In this document: positions 1 through 8,184 of the stretch, piece after piece | How positions within the stretch are numbered: position 1 is the first letter of the stretch | Layout of the letters: every line of letters begins with the position of its first letter | DNA from: JAICYJ01 sp045806525 | Lineage (GTDB): Bacteria > Actinomycetota > Thermoleophilia > Gaiellales > JAICJC01 | DNA length: 22,511 nt | NCBI GenBank assembly: GCA_045806525.1 | Contig: JBJMJD010000029.1 | Location: forward strand, 1-22,511 | Reading direction: 5' to 3' | The notes under the pieces: generated by a model | What the model was told of the DNA's origin: nothing | What the model saw: only the letters and a program-made list of their open reading frames with translations | Database searches by the model: none | Program-made: the position numbers and the translations under genes

Positions 1-33
1 AACGAGACGGCGAGCGCGGGGCTTGAGGCATGA
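1..33 (+). CDS. rpmC: 50S ribosomal protein L29, C-terminal end (partial)
   Basis: The first 33 bases read as ten codons (NETASAGLEA) and a TGA stop, entering from outside the window. The stop overlaps the rpsQ start in an ATGA arrangement, as elsewhere in this operon. L29 is the usual gene directly before rpsQ in the S10 operon, so the assignment rests on position and frame. Ten residues are too few to recognise the protein itself. Confidence 0.6.
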   Translation, partial: NETASAGLEA

Positions 34-314
34 GCGCCGACACCGCCACAACCGCCGAGCGCAGCCGGGGCATCCGCAAGGAGCGCCGCGGCGTCGTAGT
101 CTCCGACGCGATGGACAAGACCGTCGTCGTCCGCGTCGACGTCCTGAAGCCGCATCCCAAGTACAAGAAGACGATGCGCCGCTCGATCAAGCTCCACGCC
201 CACGACCAGGAGAACCAGTCCAAGGTCGGTGACGTGGTGCGGATCGTCGAGACGCGCCCGCTCTCGAAGACGAAGCGCTGGCGCGTGGCCGAGATCGTCG
301 AGGTGGCCAGGTGA
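30..314 (+). CDS. rpsQ: 30S ribosomal protein S17
   Basis: S17 is a primary 16S rRNA-binding protein that helps nucleate assembly of the 5' domain of the small subunit. The 94-residue product has the typical S17 body: GVVVSDAMDKTVVVRVD, the KYKKTMRRS segment, and the KVGDVVRIVETRPLSKTKRWRV stretch (residues about 66-87), which carries the family signature. It has about ten extra residues at the N terminus (MSADTATTAE) compared with short S17 proteins. The ATG overlaps the upstream L29 stop and the gene overlaps rplN by four bases (GTGA). Both overlaps support operon membership and translational coupling. Confidence 0.97.
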   Translation: MSADTATTAERSRGIRKERRGVVVSDAMDKTVVVRVDVLKPHPKYKKTMRRSIKLHAHDQENQSKVGDVVRIVETRPLSKTKRWRVAEIVEVAR

Positions 315-679
315 TCCAGGTGGAGACGCGCCTGCGAGTCGCCGACAACACCGGCGCCCGCGAGCTGCTCTGCATCCGTATCAAGGGCGGCAGCAAGCGC
401 CGCTACGCCGGGGTCGGCGACATCATCGTCGGCACCGTCAAGCAGGCGACCCCGAACGGCAGCGTCAAGAAGGGCGAGGTGGTGACGGCCGTGGTCGTGC
501 GCACCAAGAAGCAGCACCATCGTGAGGACGGCACGTACATCGCCTTCGACGAGAACGCCGCAGTGATCATCGACAACCAGCGCAACCCCCGCGGGACCCG
601 CATCTTCGGCCCGGTTGCGCGCGAGCTGCGCGAGCGCAACTTCATGAAGATCGTCTCGCTCGCGCCAGAGGTGCTCTAG
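311..679 (+). CDS. rplN: 50S ribosomal protein L14
   Basis: L14 binds 23S rRNA near the subunit interface and contributes to an intersubunit bridge. The 122-residue product is full length and begins MIQVETRLRVADNTGARELLCIRI, the standard L14 N terminus. It continues through GDIIVGTVKQATPNGSVKKGEVV and ends with the conserved ARELRERNFMKIVSLAPEVL. The start codon is GTG, overlapping the rpsQ stop. rplX follows after four bases. No anomalies were seen. Confidence 0.98.
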   Translation: MIQVETRLRVADNTGARELLCIRIKGGSKRRYAGVGDIIVGTVKQATPNGSVKKGEVVTAVVVRTKKQHHREDGTYIAFDENAAVIIDNQRNPRGTRIFGPVARELRERNFMKIVSLAPEVL

Positions 680-683
680 GACA

Positions 684-1037
684 GTGGCAGACGCAAAGGT
701 GAAGATCAGGAAGGGCGACTCCGTGCAGGTGATCGCCGGCAAGGATTCGGGCAAGCGCGGCACCGTCGTGCGCGTGCTGCCGGAGCGCGGCCGCGTCGTG
801 GTCGAGAAGGTCAACATGATCAAGCGGCACACCAAGCCGCGGCCGGCGCCGCGAAACTCGAGCAACCAGCAGGTGATTCCCGGCGGCGTGATCGAGAAGG
901 AGGCGCCGCTGAACCTGTCCAACGTGCAGCTGGTCTGCCCCTCGTGCGGCAAGCCGACGCGGGTCGGCTACCGGTTCACCGACGACGGCAGCAAGGTGCG
1001 CGTGTGCCGCGCCTGCGGGAAGGACATCGACGGATGA
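684..1037 (+). CDS. rplX: 50S ribosomal protein L24
   Basis: L24 is an assembly-initiator protein of the large subunit. The N-terminal KOW motif is clear (residues about 7-35, KGDSVQVIAGKDSGKRGTVV), followed by NMIKRHTKPRP and the IEKEAPLNLSNVQLVCPSCGKPTRV region. The 117-residue product carries two CxxC pairs near its C terminus (CPSC and CRAC), a probable zinc-binding knuckle found in many actinobacterial and thermophile L24 proteins. The start is GTG, four bases after the rplN stop. The stop overlaps the rplE ATG (ATGA). Confidence 0.97.
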   Translation: MADAKVKIRKGDSVQVIAGKDSGKRGTVVRVLPERGRVVVEKVNMIKRHTKPRPAPRNSSNQQVIPGGVIEKEAPLNLSNVQLVCPSCGKPTRVGYRFTDDGSKVRVCRACGKDIDG

Positions 1038-1609
1038 GCACCGTGGAAGCGCCGACTCCGCGCCTGAAGGAGCGATATTTCGACGAGATCCGGCCGGCTC
1101 TGCAGGAGTCGCTGGGCCTGTCCTCGATGATGGCCGTGCCCCGGATCACGAAGATCACGCTGAACATGGGCGTGGGCGAGGCCAAGACCAATGCCAAGGC
1201 GCTGGACGACGCCGCCGAGCAGCTGGCCACCATCGCCGGCCAGCGGCCCGTGATCACGCGCGCGAAGAACTCGATCGCCGGGTTCAAGCTGCGCGAGGGC
1301 ATGCCGATCGGCTGCAAGGTGACGCTGCGCGGCGATCGCATGTACGAGTTCTACGACCGCCTGATGGCGATCGCGCTCCCGCGCATCCGCGACTTCCGCG
1401 GGATCAACCCGGGCTCGTTCGACGGCCGCGGGAACTTCTCGATGGGCGTGCGCGAGCAGATCATCTTCCCCGAGATCAACTACGACGACATCCATGAGGT
1501 GCGTGGCCTGACCATCACGATCACCACCTCAGCAGCAACGGACGACCAGGCGCGCGAACTGCTGCGCGCCATGGGCATGCCGTTCGCGACCGACGAGGGA
1601 CGTTTCTAG
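1034..1609 (+). CDS. rplE: 50S ribosomal protein L5
   Basis: L5 binds 5S rRNA and contacts tRNA and the subunit interface in the central protuberance. The 191-residue product is normal length, with the conserved IPRITKITLNMGVGEA-like stretch (here VPRITKITLNMGVGEA) and AKNSIAGFKLREGMPIGCKVTLRG. It also has the FRGINPGSFDGRGNFSMGVREQIIFPEI segment, split across the middle of the protein. The frame is open further upstream, but the ATG that overlaps the rplX stop gives the family's normal N terminus, so I chose it. rpsN follows immediately after the TAG. Confidence 0.98.
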   Translation: MSTVEAPTPRLKERYFDEIRPALQESLGLSSMMAVPRITKITLNMGVGEAKTNAKALDDAAEQLATIAGQRPVITRAKNSIAGFKLREGMPIGCKVTLRGDRMYEFYDRLMAIALPRIRDFRGINPGSFDGRGNFSMGVREQIIFPEINYDDIHEVRGLTITITTSAATDDQARELLRAMGMPFATDEGRF

Positions 1610-1795
1610 ATGGCTAAGGAATCACTGAGGGTCAAGCAGCAGCGCCCGGCGAAGTATCCGACCAGGGCCTACAACCGCTGCGCACGCTGCGGCCGCGCCC
1701 GCGGCTACTACCGCAAGTTCGGCGTCTGCCGGATCTGTCTCCGCGAGCTCGCGCACCAGGGCGTGGTGCCGGGCATGACCAAGAGCAGCTGGTGA
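1610..1795 (+). CDS. rpsN: 30S ribosomal protein S14, zinc-binding type Z
   Basis: S14 sits in the head of the 30S subunit. This 61-residue product is the short, zinc-containing form (often called rpsZ) rather than the ~100-residue C-minus form. The four zinc ligands are Cys24, Cys27, Cys40 and Cys43, within RCARCGRARGYYRKFGVCRI. The C terminus GVVPGMTKSSW is typical. The ATG directly abuts the rplE stop. Under zinc limitation, bacteria with this form often switch to a zinc-free paralogue elsewhere; none is seen here. Confidence 0.98.
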   Translation: MAKESLRVKQQRPAKYPTRAYNRCARCGRARGYYRKFGVCRICLRELAHQGVVPGMTKSSW

Positions 1796-1799
1796 GCAG

Positions 1800-2195
1800 A
1801 TGATCACTGATCCGATCGCAGACATGCTGACTCGCCTGCGGAACGCCAACCTGGCGCTCCACCAGTTCGTCGAGATGCCCAGCTCCGGCATGCGCAGGGA
1901 GATCGCGCGCATCCTCGAGCAGGAGGGCTACATCGAGGGCTTCAAGGTGGACAAGGGCGAGGTACACGACACGCTGGTGGTGACGCTCAAGTACGGTGCC
2001 AACCGCGAGCGCGTGATCTCCGGCCTCAAGCGCGTGTCCAAGCCGGGCCGGCGCATCTACGCACGCAAGGACCGCCCGCATAAGGTGCTGGGCGGAATGG
2101 GCGTCGCGATCCTGTCAACGTCGAGCGGCGTCGTCACCGGCCGCCAGGCCCAGGAGGCGGGCGTCGGCGGCGAGGTGCTCTGCTACGTGTGGTGA
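1800..2195 (+). CDS. rpsH: 30S ribosomal protein S8
   Basis: S8 binds helix 21 of 16S rRNA and, in some bacteria, represses its own (spc) operon. The 131-residue product starts MITDPIADMLTRLRNAN and ends with the diagnostic STSSGVVTGRQAQEAGVGGE and LCYVW. Its length is normal. The ATG lies four bases after the rpsN stop. I did not see an obvious 16S-like S8-binding mimic around rplE, but I did not fold the RNA. Confidence 0.98.
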   Translation: MITDPIADMLTRLRNANLALHQFVEMPSSGMRREIARILEQEGYIEGFKVDKGEVHDTLVVTLKYGANRERVISGLKRVSKPGRRIYARKDRPHKVLGGMGVAILSTSSGVVTGRQAQEAGVGGEVLCYVW

Positions 2196-2199
2196 CCAG

Positions 2200-2733
2200 A
2201 TGAGCCGTATCGGACGAAAACCAATCACAGTGCCATCCGGTGTCGACATCGAGATCGGGCGCGGCAGCGTGACCGTGAAGGGGCCCAAGGGTACCCTGTC
2301 GGAGCGCGTCAGCCCCGATATGACGGTCACGCTCGACGACGGCACGCTGCTCGTGTCGCGGCCCAGCGACCGCGGCGATCACCGCGCCCTGCACGGGCTG
2401 ACGCGCTCGCTGGTCGCAAACATGGTCACCGGCGTCACCGACGGGTTCGAGAAGCGGCTCGAGATCCAGGGCGTCGGCTATCGTGCCGCACTGCGCGGCA
2501 GCGATCTCGAGATGCAGCTGGGATTCAGCCATCCGGTGTCGGTGAAGGCGCCCGAGGGAGTCACCTTCGAGGTGCCGCAGCCGACCCAGATCGTCGTGCG
2601 CGGCATCTCCAAGCAGGTGGTCGGCGAGGTCGCCGCCCAGATCCGCAAGTGGCGCCCGCCGGAGCCCTACAAGGGCAAGGGCATCAGGTATGCGGACGAG
2701 CACGTCGTACGGAAGGTCGGTAAGCGGGCATGA
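2200..2733 (+). CDS. rplF: 50S ribosomal protein L6
   Basis: L6 lies near the base of the stalk and the GTPase-associated centre. The 177-residue product has the two repeated alpha/beta domains of the family. It opens MSRIGRKPITVPSGVDI, has the middle segment GFEKRLEIQGVGYRAALRG, and ends with KWRPPEPYKGKGIRYADE, the L6 signature. The ATG is four bases after rpsH, and the gene overlaps rplR by four bases (ATGA). Confidence 0.98.
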   Translation: MSRIGRKPITVPSGVDIEIGRGSVTVKGPKGTLSERVSPDMTVTLDDGTLLVSRPSDRGDHRALHGLTRSLVANMVTGVTDGFEKRLEIQGVGYRAALRGSDLEMQLGFSHPVSVKAPEGVTFEVPQPTQIVVRGISKQVVGEVAAQIRKWRPPEPYKGKGIRYADEHVVRKVGKRA

Positions 2734-3083
2734 GCGTTCAGACGAAGGAACAGGCACGGCAGCGGCGGCATCGCCGGGTGCGTGCGAAGCTGTCGGGAAC
2801 GGCCGCGCGGCCGCGCTTGGCCGTGTACCGCTCGAACGCGCGCATCTACGCACAGCTGATCGATGACGAGGCCGGCCACACGCTGGCGGCGGCGTCCAGC
2901 GGCGAGAAGCAGCTGGTCAAGACGTCGCGCGCCGATGCGCCGGTCGCTGTCGGCACGCTGATCGCCGAGCGCGCGAAGGCGGCCGGCATCGAAACTGTCG
3001 TGTTCGACCGCGGCGGCTATCTCTACCACGGCAGGGTGAAGGCGCTCGCAGACGCCGCCCGCGAAGGGGGACTGCACTTCTAA
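2730..3083 (+). CDS. rplR: 50S ribosomal protein L18
   Basis: L18 binds 5S rRNA together with L5 and helps attach it to the large subunit. The 117-residue product carries RVRAKLSGTAARPRLAVYRS and AQLIDDEAGHTLAAASS, and ends VVFDRGGYLYHGRVKALADA plus AREGGLHF, as in standard L18 proteins. It overlaps rplF by four bases at its start. Its TAA stop shares one base with the rpsE ATG (TAATG), an arrangement typical of coupled translation. Confidence 0.98.
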   Translation: MSVQTKEQARQRRHRRVRAKLSGTAARPRLAVYRSNARIYAQLIDDEAGHTLAAASSGEKQLVKTSRADAPVAVGTLIAERAKAAGIETVVFDRGGYLYHGRVKALADAAREGGLHF

Positions 3084-3655
3084 TGGCTCGAAACGAACGT
3101 GACAGCCGCGAGCTGCAGGAGCGCGTGGTCAAGATCAACCGCGTGGCCAAGGTGGTGAAGGGCGGCCGGCGCTTCTCGTTCACCGCGCTGGTGGTGGTCG
3201 GCGACGAGGTCGACCGCGTCGGCGTCGGCTATGGCAAGGCCAACGAGGTGCCCTCGGCGATCGCCAAGGCGGTCGAGGACGCAAAGAAGAACATGTTCCA
3301 GGTGCCGAAGTACAAGACCACGATCACGCATCAGACGGTCGGGCGCTACGGCGCGGGCCGCGTGATGCTGAAGCCGGCCAGCGAGGGCACCGGCGTGATC
3401 GCAGGCGCCGGCGTGCGCGCCGTGCTGGAGCTGGGCGGGGTGCGCGATATCCTGGCCAAGTCGCTGGGCACGGCCAACCCGATCAACCTGCTGATGGCGA
3501 CGGTGGACGGGCTCAAGAACCTGAAGCGGCCGGAGGAGGTGGCGAAGCTCCGGGGCAAGACGGTGGCCCAGGTGATCAAGCCCCATTCCGAGGTGGTCGC
3601 CGAGCAGGCCGCCGCCGTCGAGGCAGCCGCGGTCGCCGCGGCCGAGGGCGCCTGA
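3083..3655 (+). CDS. rpsE: 30S ribosomal protein S5
   Basis: S5 lies at the mRNA entry channel and affects decoding accuracy. The 190-residue product has the N-terminal double-stranded RNA-binding fold (residues about 12-75, LQERVVKINRVAKVVKGGRR onward, with GVGYGKANEVPSAI) and the C-terminal domain with GTGVIAGAGVRAVLELGGV and DILAKSLGTANPIN. The tail from about residue 170 is alanine- and glutamate-rich (EQAAAVEAAAVAAAEGA), a modest extension. Its start and stop share single bases with rplR and rpmD. Confidence 0.98.
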   Translation: MARNERDSRELQERVVKINRVAKVVKGGRRFSFTALVVVGDEVDRVGVGYGKANEVPSAIAKAVEDAKKNMFQVPKYKTTITHQTVGRYGAGRVMLKPASEGTGVIAGAGVRAVLELGGVRDILAKSLGTANPINLLMATVDGLKNLKRPEEVAKLRGKTVAQVIKPHSEVVAEQAAAVEAAAVAAAEGA

Positions 3656-3837
3656 TGGCCAAGCTCCGCGTCACCCAGGTGCGCAGCACCATCCGCACCC
3701 GGCCCGAGCACCGCGGCACGATGCGGGCGCTGGGGCTGCGCAAGATCAACCAGTCGTCGGTCCATGAGGACTCGCCCGTGCTGCAGGGAATGCTGCGCAA
3801 GGTGGCCTCGCTCGTGAAGGTCGAGAACGATGAGTGA
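3655..3837 (+). CDS. rpmD: 50S ribosomal protein L30
   Basis: L30 is a small ferredoxin-like-fold protein of the large subunit, absent from some lineages. The 60-residue product matches the family: LRVTQVRSTIRTRPEHRGTM, ALGLRKINQSSVHEDSP and MLRKVASLVKVE. The ATG shares a base with the rpsE TGA. The 3' end overlaps rplO by eight bases, the largest overlap in this ribosomal block. Confidence 0.97.
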   Translation: MAKLRVTQVRSTIRTRPEHRGTMRALGLRKINQSSVHEDSPVLQGMLRKVASLVKVENDE

Positions 3838-4585
3838 ACTGAACCTGCACACGCTGAAGCCGGCCGAGGGCAGCCACCGCGATCGCAAGCGGGTCGGCCG
3901 CGGCCACGGCTCGGGCAGCGGCAAGACCGCCGGGCGCGGCCAGAAGGGCCAGAAGTCGCGGTCGGGCAGCCACAGCATGCGCCCGGGCTTCGAGGGCGGG
4001 CAGATGCCGCTGTACATGCGGCTGGGCAAGCTGCGCGGCCCCAACCACCGAAAGTCGATGCCGCTGGGCCCGTTCCGCACCCACACGACGCCGGTCAACG
4101 TGCGCGAGCTGGCGCGGTTCGACGCGGGCACAGAGGTGACCCCGGAGCTGCTCAAGCAGGCCGGCGTCGTGCGCTCCCTGAAGCACCCGATCAAGGTGCT
4201 CGGGAGCGGCGAGCTGACGGTCAAGCTGACCGTCCACGCGCATCGCTTCTCGGCGAAGGCGGTCGAGCTGATCGAGGCCGCCGGCGGCAGCGTCGTGCTG
4301 GTCGGGCCCCAGCCCGACGCCGACGCCAAGCCCAAGAAGCGGCGGGCGAAGGCGGCCGCGGCCGCCGAGCAGGAGCAGCCCGCGGCCGAGGCGGCGCCCA
4401 AGCCGAAGCAGAAGAAGGCGCCCAGGGTCGAGCAGGCCGAGCCCGAGGAAGCGGAGGAGGCTGAGGCCGAGCCGGAGACAGAGGAGGGGCCGGCCGAGCC
4501 CGAAGCCGATGAGGCGCCGGCCGAGCAGGAGCCCGTGGCCGAGGCCACGGACTCGGCTGACGACGAGGACGAGACTACGAGCTAG
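3830..4585 (+). CDS. rplO: 50S ribosomal protein L15 with long charged C-terminal tail
   Basis: L15 is a late-assembly large-subunit protein. Residues 1 to about 158 are a standard L15: LHTLKPAEGSHRDRKRVGRG, GRGQKGQKSRSGSHSMRPGF, EGGQMPLYMRLGKL, then the C-terminal domain ending VELIEAAGGSVVLVGP. The family is normally about 145-155 residues; this product has 251. The extra ~90 residues form a lysine- and alanine-rich part (about 167-199) followed by a strongly acidic Glu/Ala/Pro part (about 201-251). The tail looks disordered. The reading frame is continuous with no sign of a frameshift. It is the last ribosomal gene before the secY spacer. Confidence 0.96.
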   Translation: MSELNLHTLKPAEGSHRDRKRVGRGHGSGSGKTAGRGQKGQKSRSGSHSMRPGFEGGQMPLYMRLGKLRGPNHRKSMPLGPFRTHTTPVNVRELARFDAGTEVTPELLKQAGVVRSLKHPIKVLGSGELTVKLTVHAHRFSAKAVELIEAAGGSVVLVGPQPDADAKPKKRRAKAAAAAEQEQPAAEAAPKPKQKKAPRVEQAEPEEAEEAEAEPETEEGPAEPEADEAPAEQEPVAEATDSADDEDETTS

Positions 4586-4751
4586 ATGGTTGATTCCATG
4601 AACAACGCGGCGCTGGACTGGTCTGGGACACGCTGGACGCCACGATCGTCCTCGGCCAGGACATCATCCAGCCTGCCCGTCGGACGCTCCCGTCGCCCAG
4701 CGCACCCCATCCTGCGCCCAGCATCCACGCATTCCATGGAATCAACCATCT
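4584..4751. repeat. Perfect 17-bp inverted repeat bounding the rplO-secY spacer
   Basis: The left arm (4584-4600, AGATGGTTGATTCCATG) and right arm (4735-4751, CATGGAATCAACCATCT) are exact reverse complements separated by 134 bases. The left arm begins inside the rplO stop codon and the right arm ends two bases before the secY ATG. Inside are local hairpins, for example GTCCT-CGGCC-AGGAC (about 4648-4662), and a further match between GCGCTGG (about 4610-4616) and CCAGCGC (about 4697-4704). It could be a structured mRNA leader for secY or a small non-autonomous element with terminal inverted repeats. I found no flanking target-site duplication. The repeat is certain; its role is inference. Confidence 0.85.
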
Positions 4752-4752
4752 G

Positions 4753-4753
<1 letters not shown>
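4586..4753 (+). CDS. Possible 55-residue coupled ORF between rplO and secY (doubtful)
   Basis: An ATG one base after the rplO TAG opens a 55-codon frame whose TGA shares its last base with the secY ATG (TGATG), mirroring the coupling elsewhere in the operon. The product is rich in Ser, Arg and Pro after residue 12 and resembles no family I know. Its third-position GC is lower than in neighbours. A second frame in the same stretch, in phase with secY, reads more protein-like (TLDATIVLGQDIIQPARR) but has no start. Translation may serve only to carry ribosomes through the inverted repeat to secY. I would not annotate a function. Confidence 0.25.
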
Positions 4754-6030
<1,277 letters not shown>

Positions 6031-6037
6031 GCCGCAG

Positions 6038-6706
6038 GTGCCTCTCGACCTGATCTTCATGGGCCCCCCCGGGGCTGGCAAGGGCACCCAGGCTGCGCGC
6101 GTCGCGCCCCTGCGCGGGCTCGCCCACATCGCCACCGGCGACATGTTGCGCGAGGCCGTACGAGACGGTAGCGAGCTGGGGCTGGTGGCCAAGGAGATCA
6201 TGGCCCGCGGCGACCTGGTGCCGGACGACGTGATCATCGGCATGTTCCGGGAGCGCCTGTCGGCGCCGGACACCGAGGGCGGGTTCATCCTGGACGGCTT
6301 CCCGCGCACGCTCACCCAGGCCCAGGCCCTGGACTCCATGCTGGCCGACCTGGGCCGCAGCATCTCGTCGGTGCCGGTCTTCGATCTGGCCCTTGAGCAG
6401 CTGCTGGAGCGGGTGGGCGGTCGCCGCGTCTGCCGCGAGGCCGAGCATGTCTACCACCTTGTCACCGCACCGCCGAAGGCGCCCGGCGTCTGCGACATCG
6501 ACGGCTCCGAGCTCTATCAGCGCGACGACGACACCGAGCCGGTGATCCGCGCCCGCTATCAGAAGCAGTGGGTGGAGGCGGCCACGCCGGTGCTCGACCA
6601 CTACGACGCGGCCGGCCTGGTCGTATGGATCGACGCCGGAGGCACCCGCGAGCAGGTCTCCGCCGAGATCGATGCGCTGCTGGCCCAACTGGGGGATGGC
6701 TCATGA
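6038..6706 (+). CDS. adk: Adenylate kinase with altered LID zinc site
   Basis: Adenylate kinase interconverts ATP + AMP and 2 ADP in the cytosol and balances the adenylate pool. The 222-residue, long-form enzyme has the P-loop GPPGAGKGT (residues 9-17), TGDMLR (33-38) and DGFPRT (86-91) for AMP binding, and the LID with ELYQRDDD. Zinc-type LIDs usually carry CxxC...CxxC or CxxC...CxxD. Here the positions are Cys132, Ala135, Cys152 and Asp155, so one ligand is lost; His137 is nearby. The start is GTG, seven bases after secY. It overlaps map by four bases (ATGA). Confidence 0.96.
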   Translation: MPLDLIFMGPPGAGKGTQAARVAPLRGLAHIATGDMLREAVRDGSELGLVAKEIMARGDLVPDDVIIGMFRERLSAPDTEGGFILDGFPRTLTQAQALDSMLADLGRSISSVPVFDLALEQLLERVGGRRVCREAEHVYHLVTAPPKAPGVCDIDGSELYQRDDDTEPVIRARYQKQWVEAATPVLDHYDAAGLVVWIDAGGTREQVSAEIDALLAQLGDGS

Positions 6707-7476
6707 TCGTTCGCAAGACCGCAGCCGAGATCGAGATCATGGCGCGGGCCGGCCGGGTGGTCGCCTCGACGCTGGAGCTGATGGAGAGCAGCGCCCGCGA
6801 GGGCGTCACCACCGGCGAGCTGGACGCGCTGGCCGAGGAGTACATCCGCTCCTGCGGCGGTGTGCCCACCTTCAAGGGCTACCGCGGCTTCCCCGGGTCG
6901 ATCTGCGCGTCGCCCAACGAGATGATCGTGCACGGCATCCCCGGCCCCTACCGGCTGGAGGACGGCGACCTGCTGTCGGTGGACGTGGGGGTCACGCTCG
7001 ACGGCTTCGTGGCCGACTCGGCCATCACGATCCCGATCGGGACCGTCTCCGACCAGGCCTACGCGCTGATCGATGCCTGTCAGAAGAGCCTGGACGCCGC
7101 GATCGCGCAGTGCCGGCCCGGCAACCGCCTGGGCGACATCTCGCACGCCGTCCAGGAGGTGGTCGAGGCGAACGGCTTCGGTGTCGTCCGAGCGCTGGTC
7201 GGCCACGGCGTCGGACGAAGCATGCACGAGGACCCGCAGATCCCCAACTACGGGCCGGCCGGCCGCGGGCCGAAGCTTGCCCCCGGGATGGTGTTCGCGA
7301 TCGAGCCGATGATCACCGCGGGCAGCTGGGGCGTGGTCAGCGGCGACGACGGCTGGGCGATCTATACCGACGACGGCGGCCTGGCCGCGCACATCGAGCA
7401 CACGGTGGCCGTGACCGAGGCCGGCCCGCGGGTGCTGACACCGCGGTCAACCGCGCGCCAGGTTGCCACGGGATGA
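6703..7476 (+). CDS. map: Type I methionine aminopeptidase
   Basis: The enzyme removes the initiator methionine from nascent proteins in the cytosol. The 257-residue product has the pita-bread metal ligands in order: Asp94, Asp105, His168 (GHGVG), Glu201 (AIEP) and Glu232, with the substrate-binding His77 (IVHGIP). The frame is open upstream inside adk, but the ATG overlapping the adk stop gives MIVRKTAAEIEIMARAGRVV, the usual N terminus, and the normal length. The N-terminal SH3-binding extension of some actinobacterial paralogues is absent. secY-adk-map is a standard order, after which infA would be expected but is not present. Confidence 0.97.
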   Translation: MIVRKTAAEIEIMARAGRVVASTLELMESSAREGVTTGELDALAEEYIRSCGGVPTFKGYRGFPGSICASPNEMIVHGIPGPYRLEDGDLLSVDVGVTLDGFVADSAITIPIGTVSDQAYALIDACQKSLDAAIAQCRPGNRLGDISHAVQEVVEANGFGVVRALVGHGVGRSMHEDPQIPNYGPAGRGPKLAPGMVFAIEPMITAGSWGVVSGDDGWAIYTDDGGLAAHIEHTVAVTEAGPRVLTPRSTARQVATG

Positions 7477-7564
7477 TAGGATTCTCGTTTGCCCGGCGGG
7501 GTGAATGCCTATGCCCGCGGCCGTTTTTGCCCCGTGGCGGGGCGCGTCCCCAAGGAGTCCTCAG

Positions 7565-7678
7565 TTGAAGGTTCGACCCAGCGTGAGAACGATGTGCGAG
7601 AAGTGCCGGATCATCCGCCGGCACGGCAACGTGCTCGTGATCTGCACCAACCCGCGCCACAAGCAGCGGCAGGGATAA
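7565..7678 (+). CDS. rpmJ: 50S ribosomal protein L36
   Basis: L36 is a tiny zinc-binding protein of the large subunit. The 37 residues read MKVRPSVRTMCEKCRIIRRH and continue GNVLVICTNPRHKQRQG. Zinc ligands are Cys11, Cys14, Cys27 and His32. The start is TTG, supported by AAGGAG at 7552-7557 with seven bases of spacing. An 88-base gap separates it from map, the place where infA normally lies. The gene starts the alpha-operon part of the cluster. Confidence 0.96.
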   Translation: MKVRPSVRTMCEKCRIIRRHGNVLVICTNPRHKQRQG

Positions 7679-7690
7679 GGGAGGCTCGGT

Positions 7691-8062
7691 ATGGCACGCA
7701 TTGCAGGCGTCAACATCCCGCGTGAGAAGCGCGTCGAGATCGGCCTCACCTACATCTTTGGGATCGGCCGCTCGACCTCGAACAAGGTGCTGCAGGAGCT
7801 CGGCCTCAACCCCGATACCAAGGTGCGCGACCTGACCGAGGAAGAGGTGGCCCGGCTCCGCAACCACATCGATGCGTCGCTGACGGTGGAGGGCGACCTC
7901 CGCCGCGAGCGCTCCCAGAACATCAAGCGCCTGATGGAGATCGGCTGCTACCGGGGCGTTCGTCACCGCCGCGGCCTGCCGGTGCGCGGCCAGCGCACCC
8001 GCACCAACGCGCGCACCCGCAAGGGGCCCAAGAAGACCGTCGGAAAGCAGCGCAAGAAGTAA
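7691..8062 (+). CDS. rpsM: 30S ribosomal protein S13
   Basis: S13 lies in the 30S head and contacts P-site tRNA and the large subunit. The 123-residue product has MARIAGVNIPREKRVEIGLT at the start, the helix-hairpin-helix-like GIGRSTSNKVLQELGLNPD, and the basic C terminus GLPVRGQRTRTNARTRKGPK with KKTVGKQRKK. The AAGGGAGG at 7677-7684, partly overlapping the rpmJ stop, is its ribosome binding site. A 122-base spacer follows. Confidence 0.98.
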   Translation: MARIAGVNIPREKRVEIGLTYIFGIGRSTSNKVLQELGLNPDTKVRDLTEEEVARLRNHIDASLTVEGDLRRERSQNIKRLMEIGCYRGVRHRRGLPVRGQRTRTNARTRKGPKKTVGKQRKK

Positions 8063-8184
8063 TGACGGCTGCAAAGCGTCGCATTGCTTCCTCCCACGGC
8101 CGGGCCCGTGCGCAGCACTGTCCCCTCCCTCGTCCTCGCACTGCTCGCTTTTCGTACGTCATTGAAGTAATCGGAAAGGACTGA
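8063..8184 (+). other. rpsM-rpsK spacer
   Basis: This 122-base gap is unusual in an otherwise tightly packed operon. It contains a pyrimidine-rich stretch (about 8120-8137), a small hairpin (CACGG/CCGTG, about 8096-8111) and the rpsK ribosome binding site GGAAAGGA (8173-8180). A 40-codon frame starts with the ATG at 8062, sharing a base with the rpsM stop, and ends directly before rpsK. Its third-position GC is far below that of real neighbours, so I do not call it a gene. No convincing promoter was seen. Confidence 0.5.

Noticed and set aside
3346..4548. 400-codon minus-strand open frame opposite rpsE-rpmD-rplO
   Set aside because: It is a Ser/Ala/Gly-rich mirror of the ribosomal genes. Long antisense frames are expected in GC-rich DNA.
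7531..7546. GCCCCG-TGG-CGGGGC hairpin next to a T-run before rpmJ
   Set aside because: The T-run precedes the hairpin on the plus strand, the wrong order for an intrinsic terminator there, and it is not followed by T's on the other strand either.
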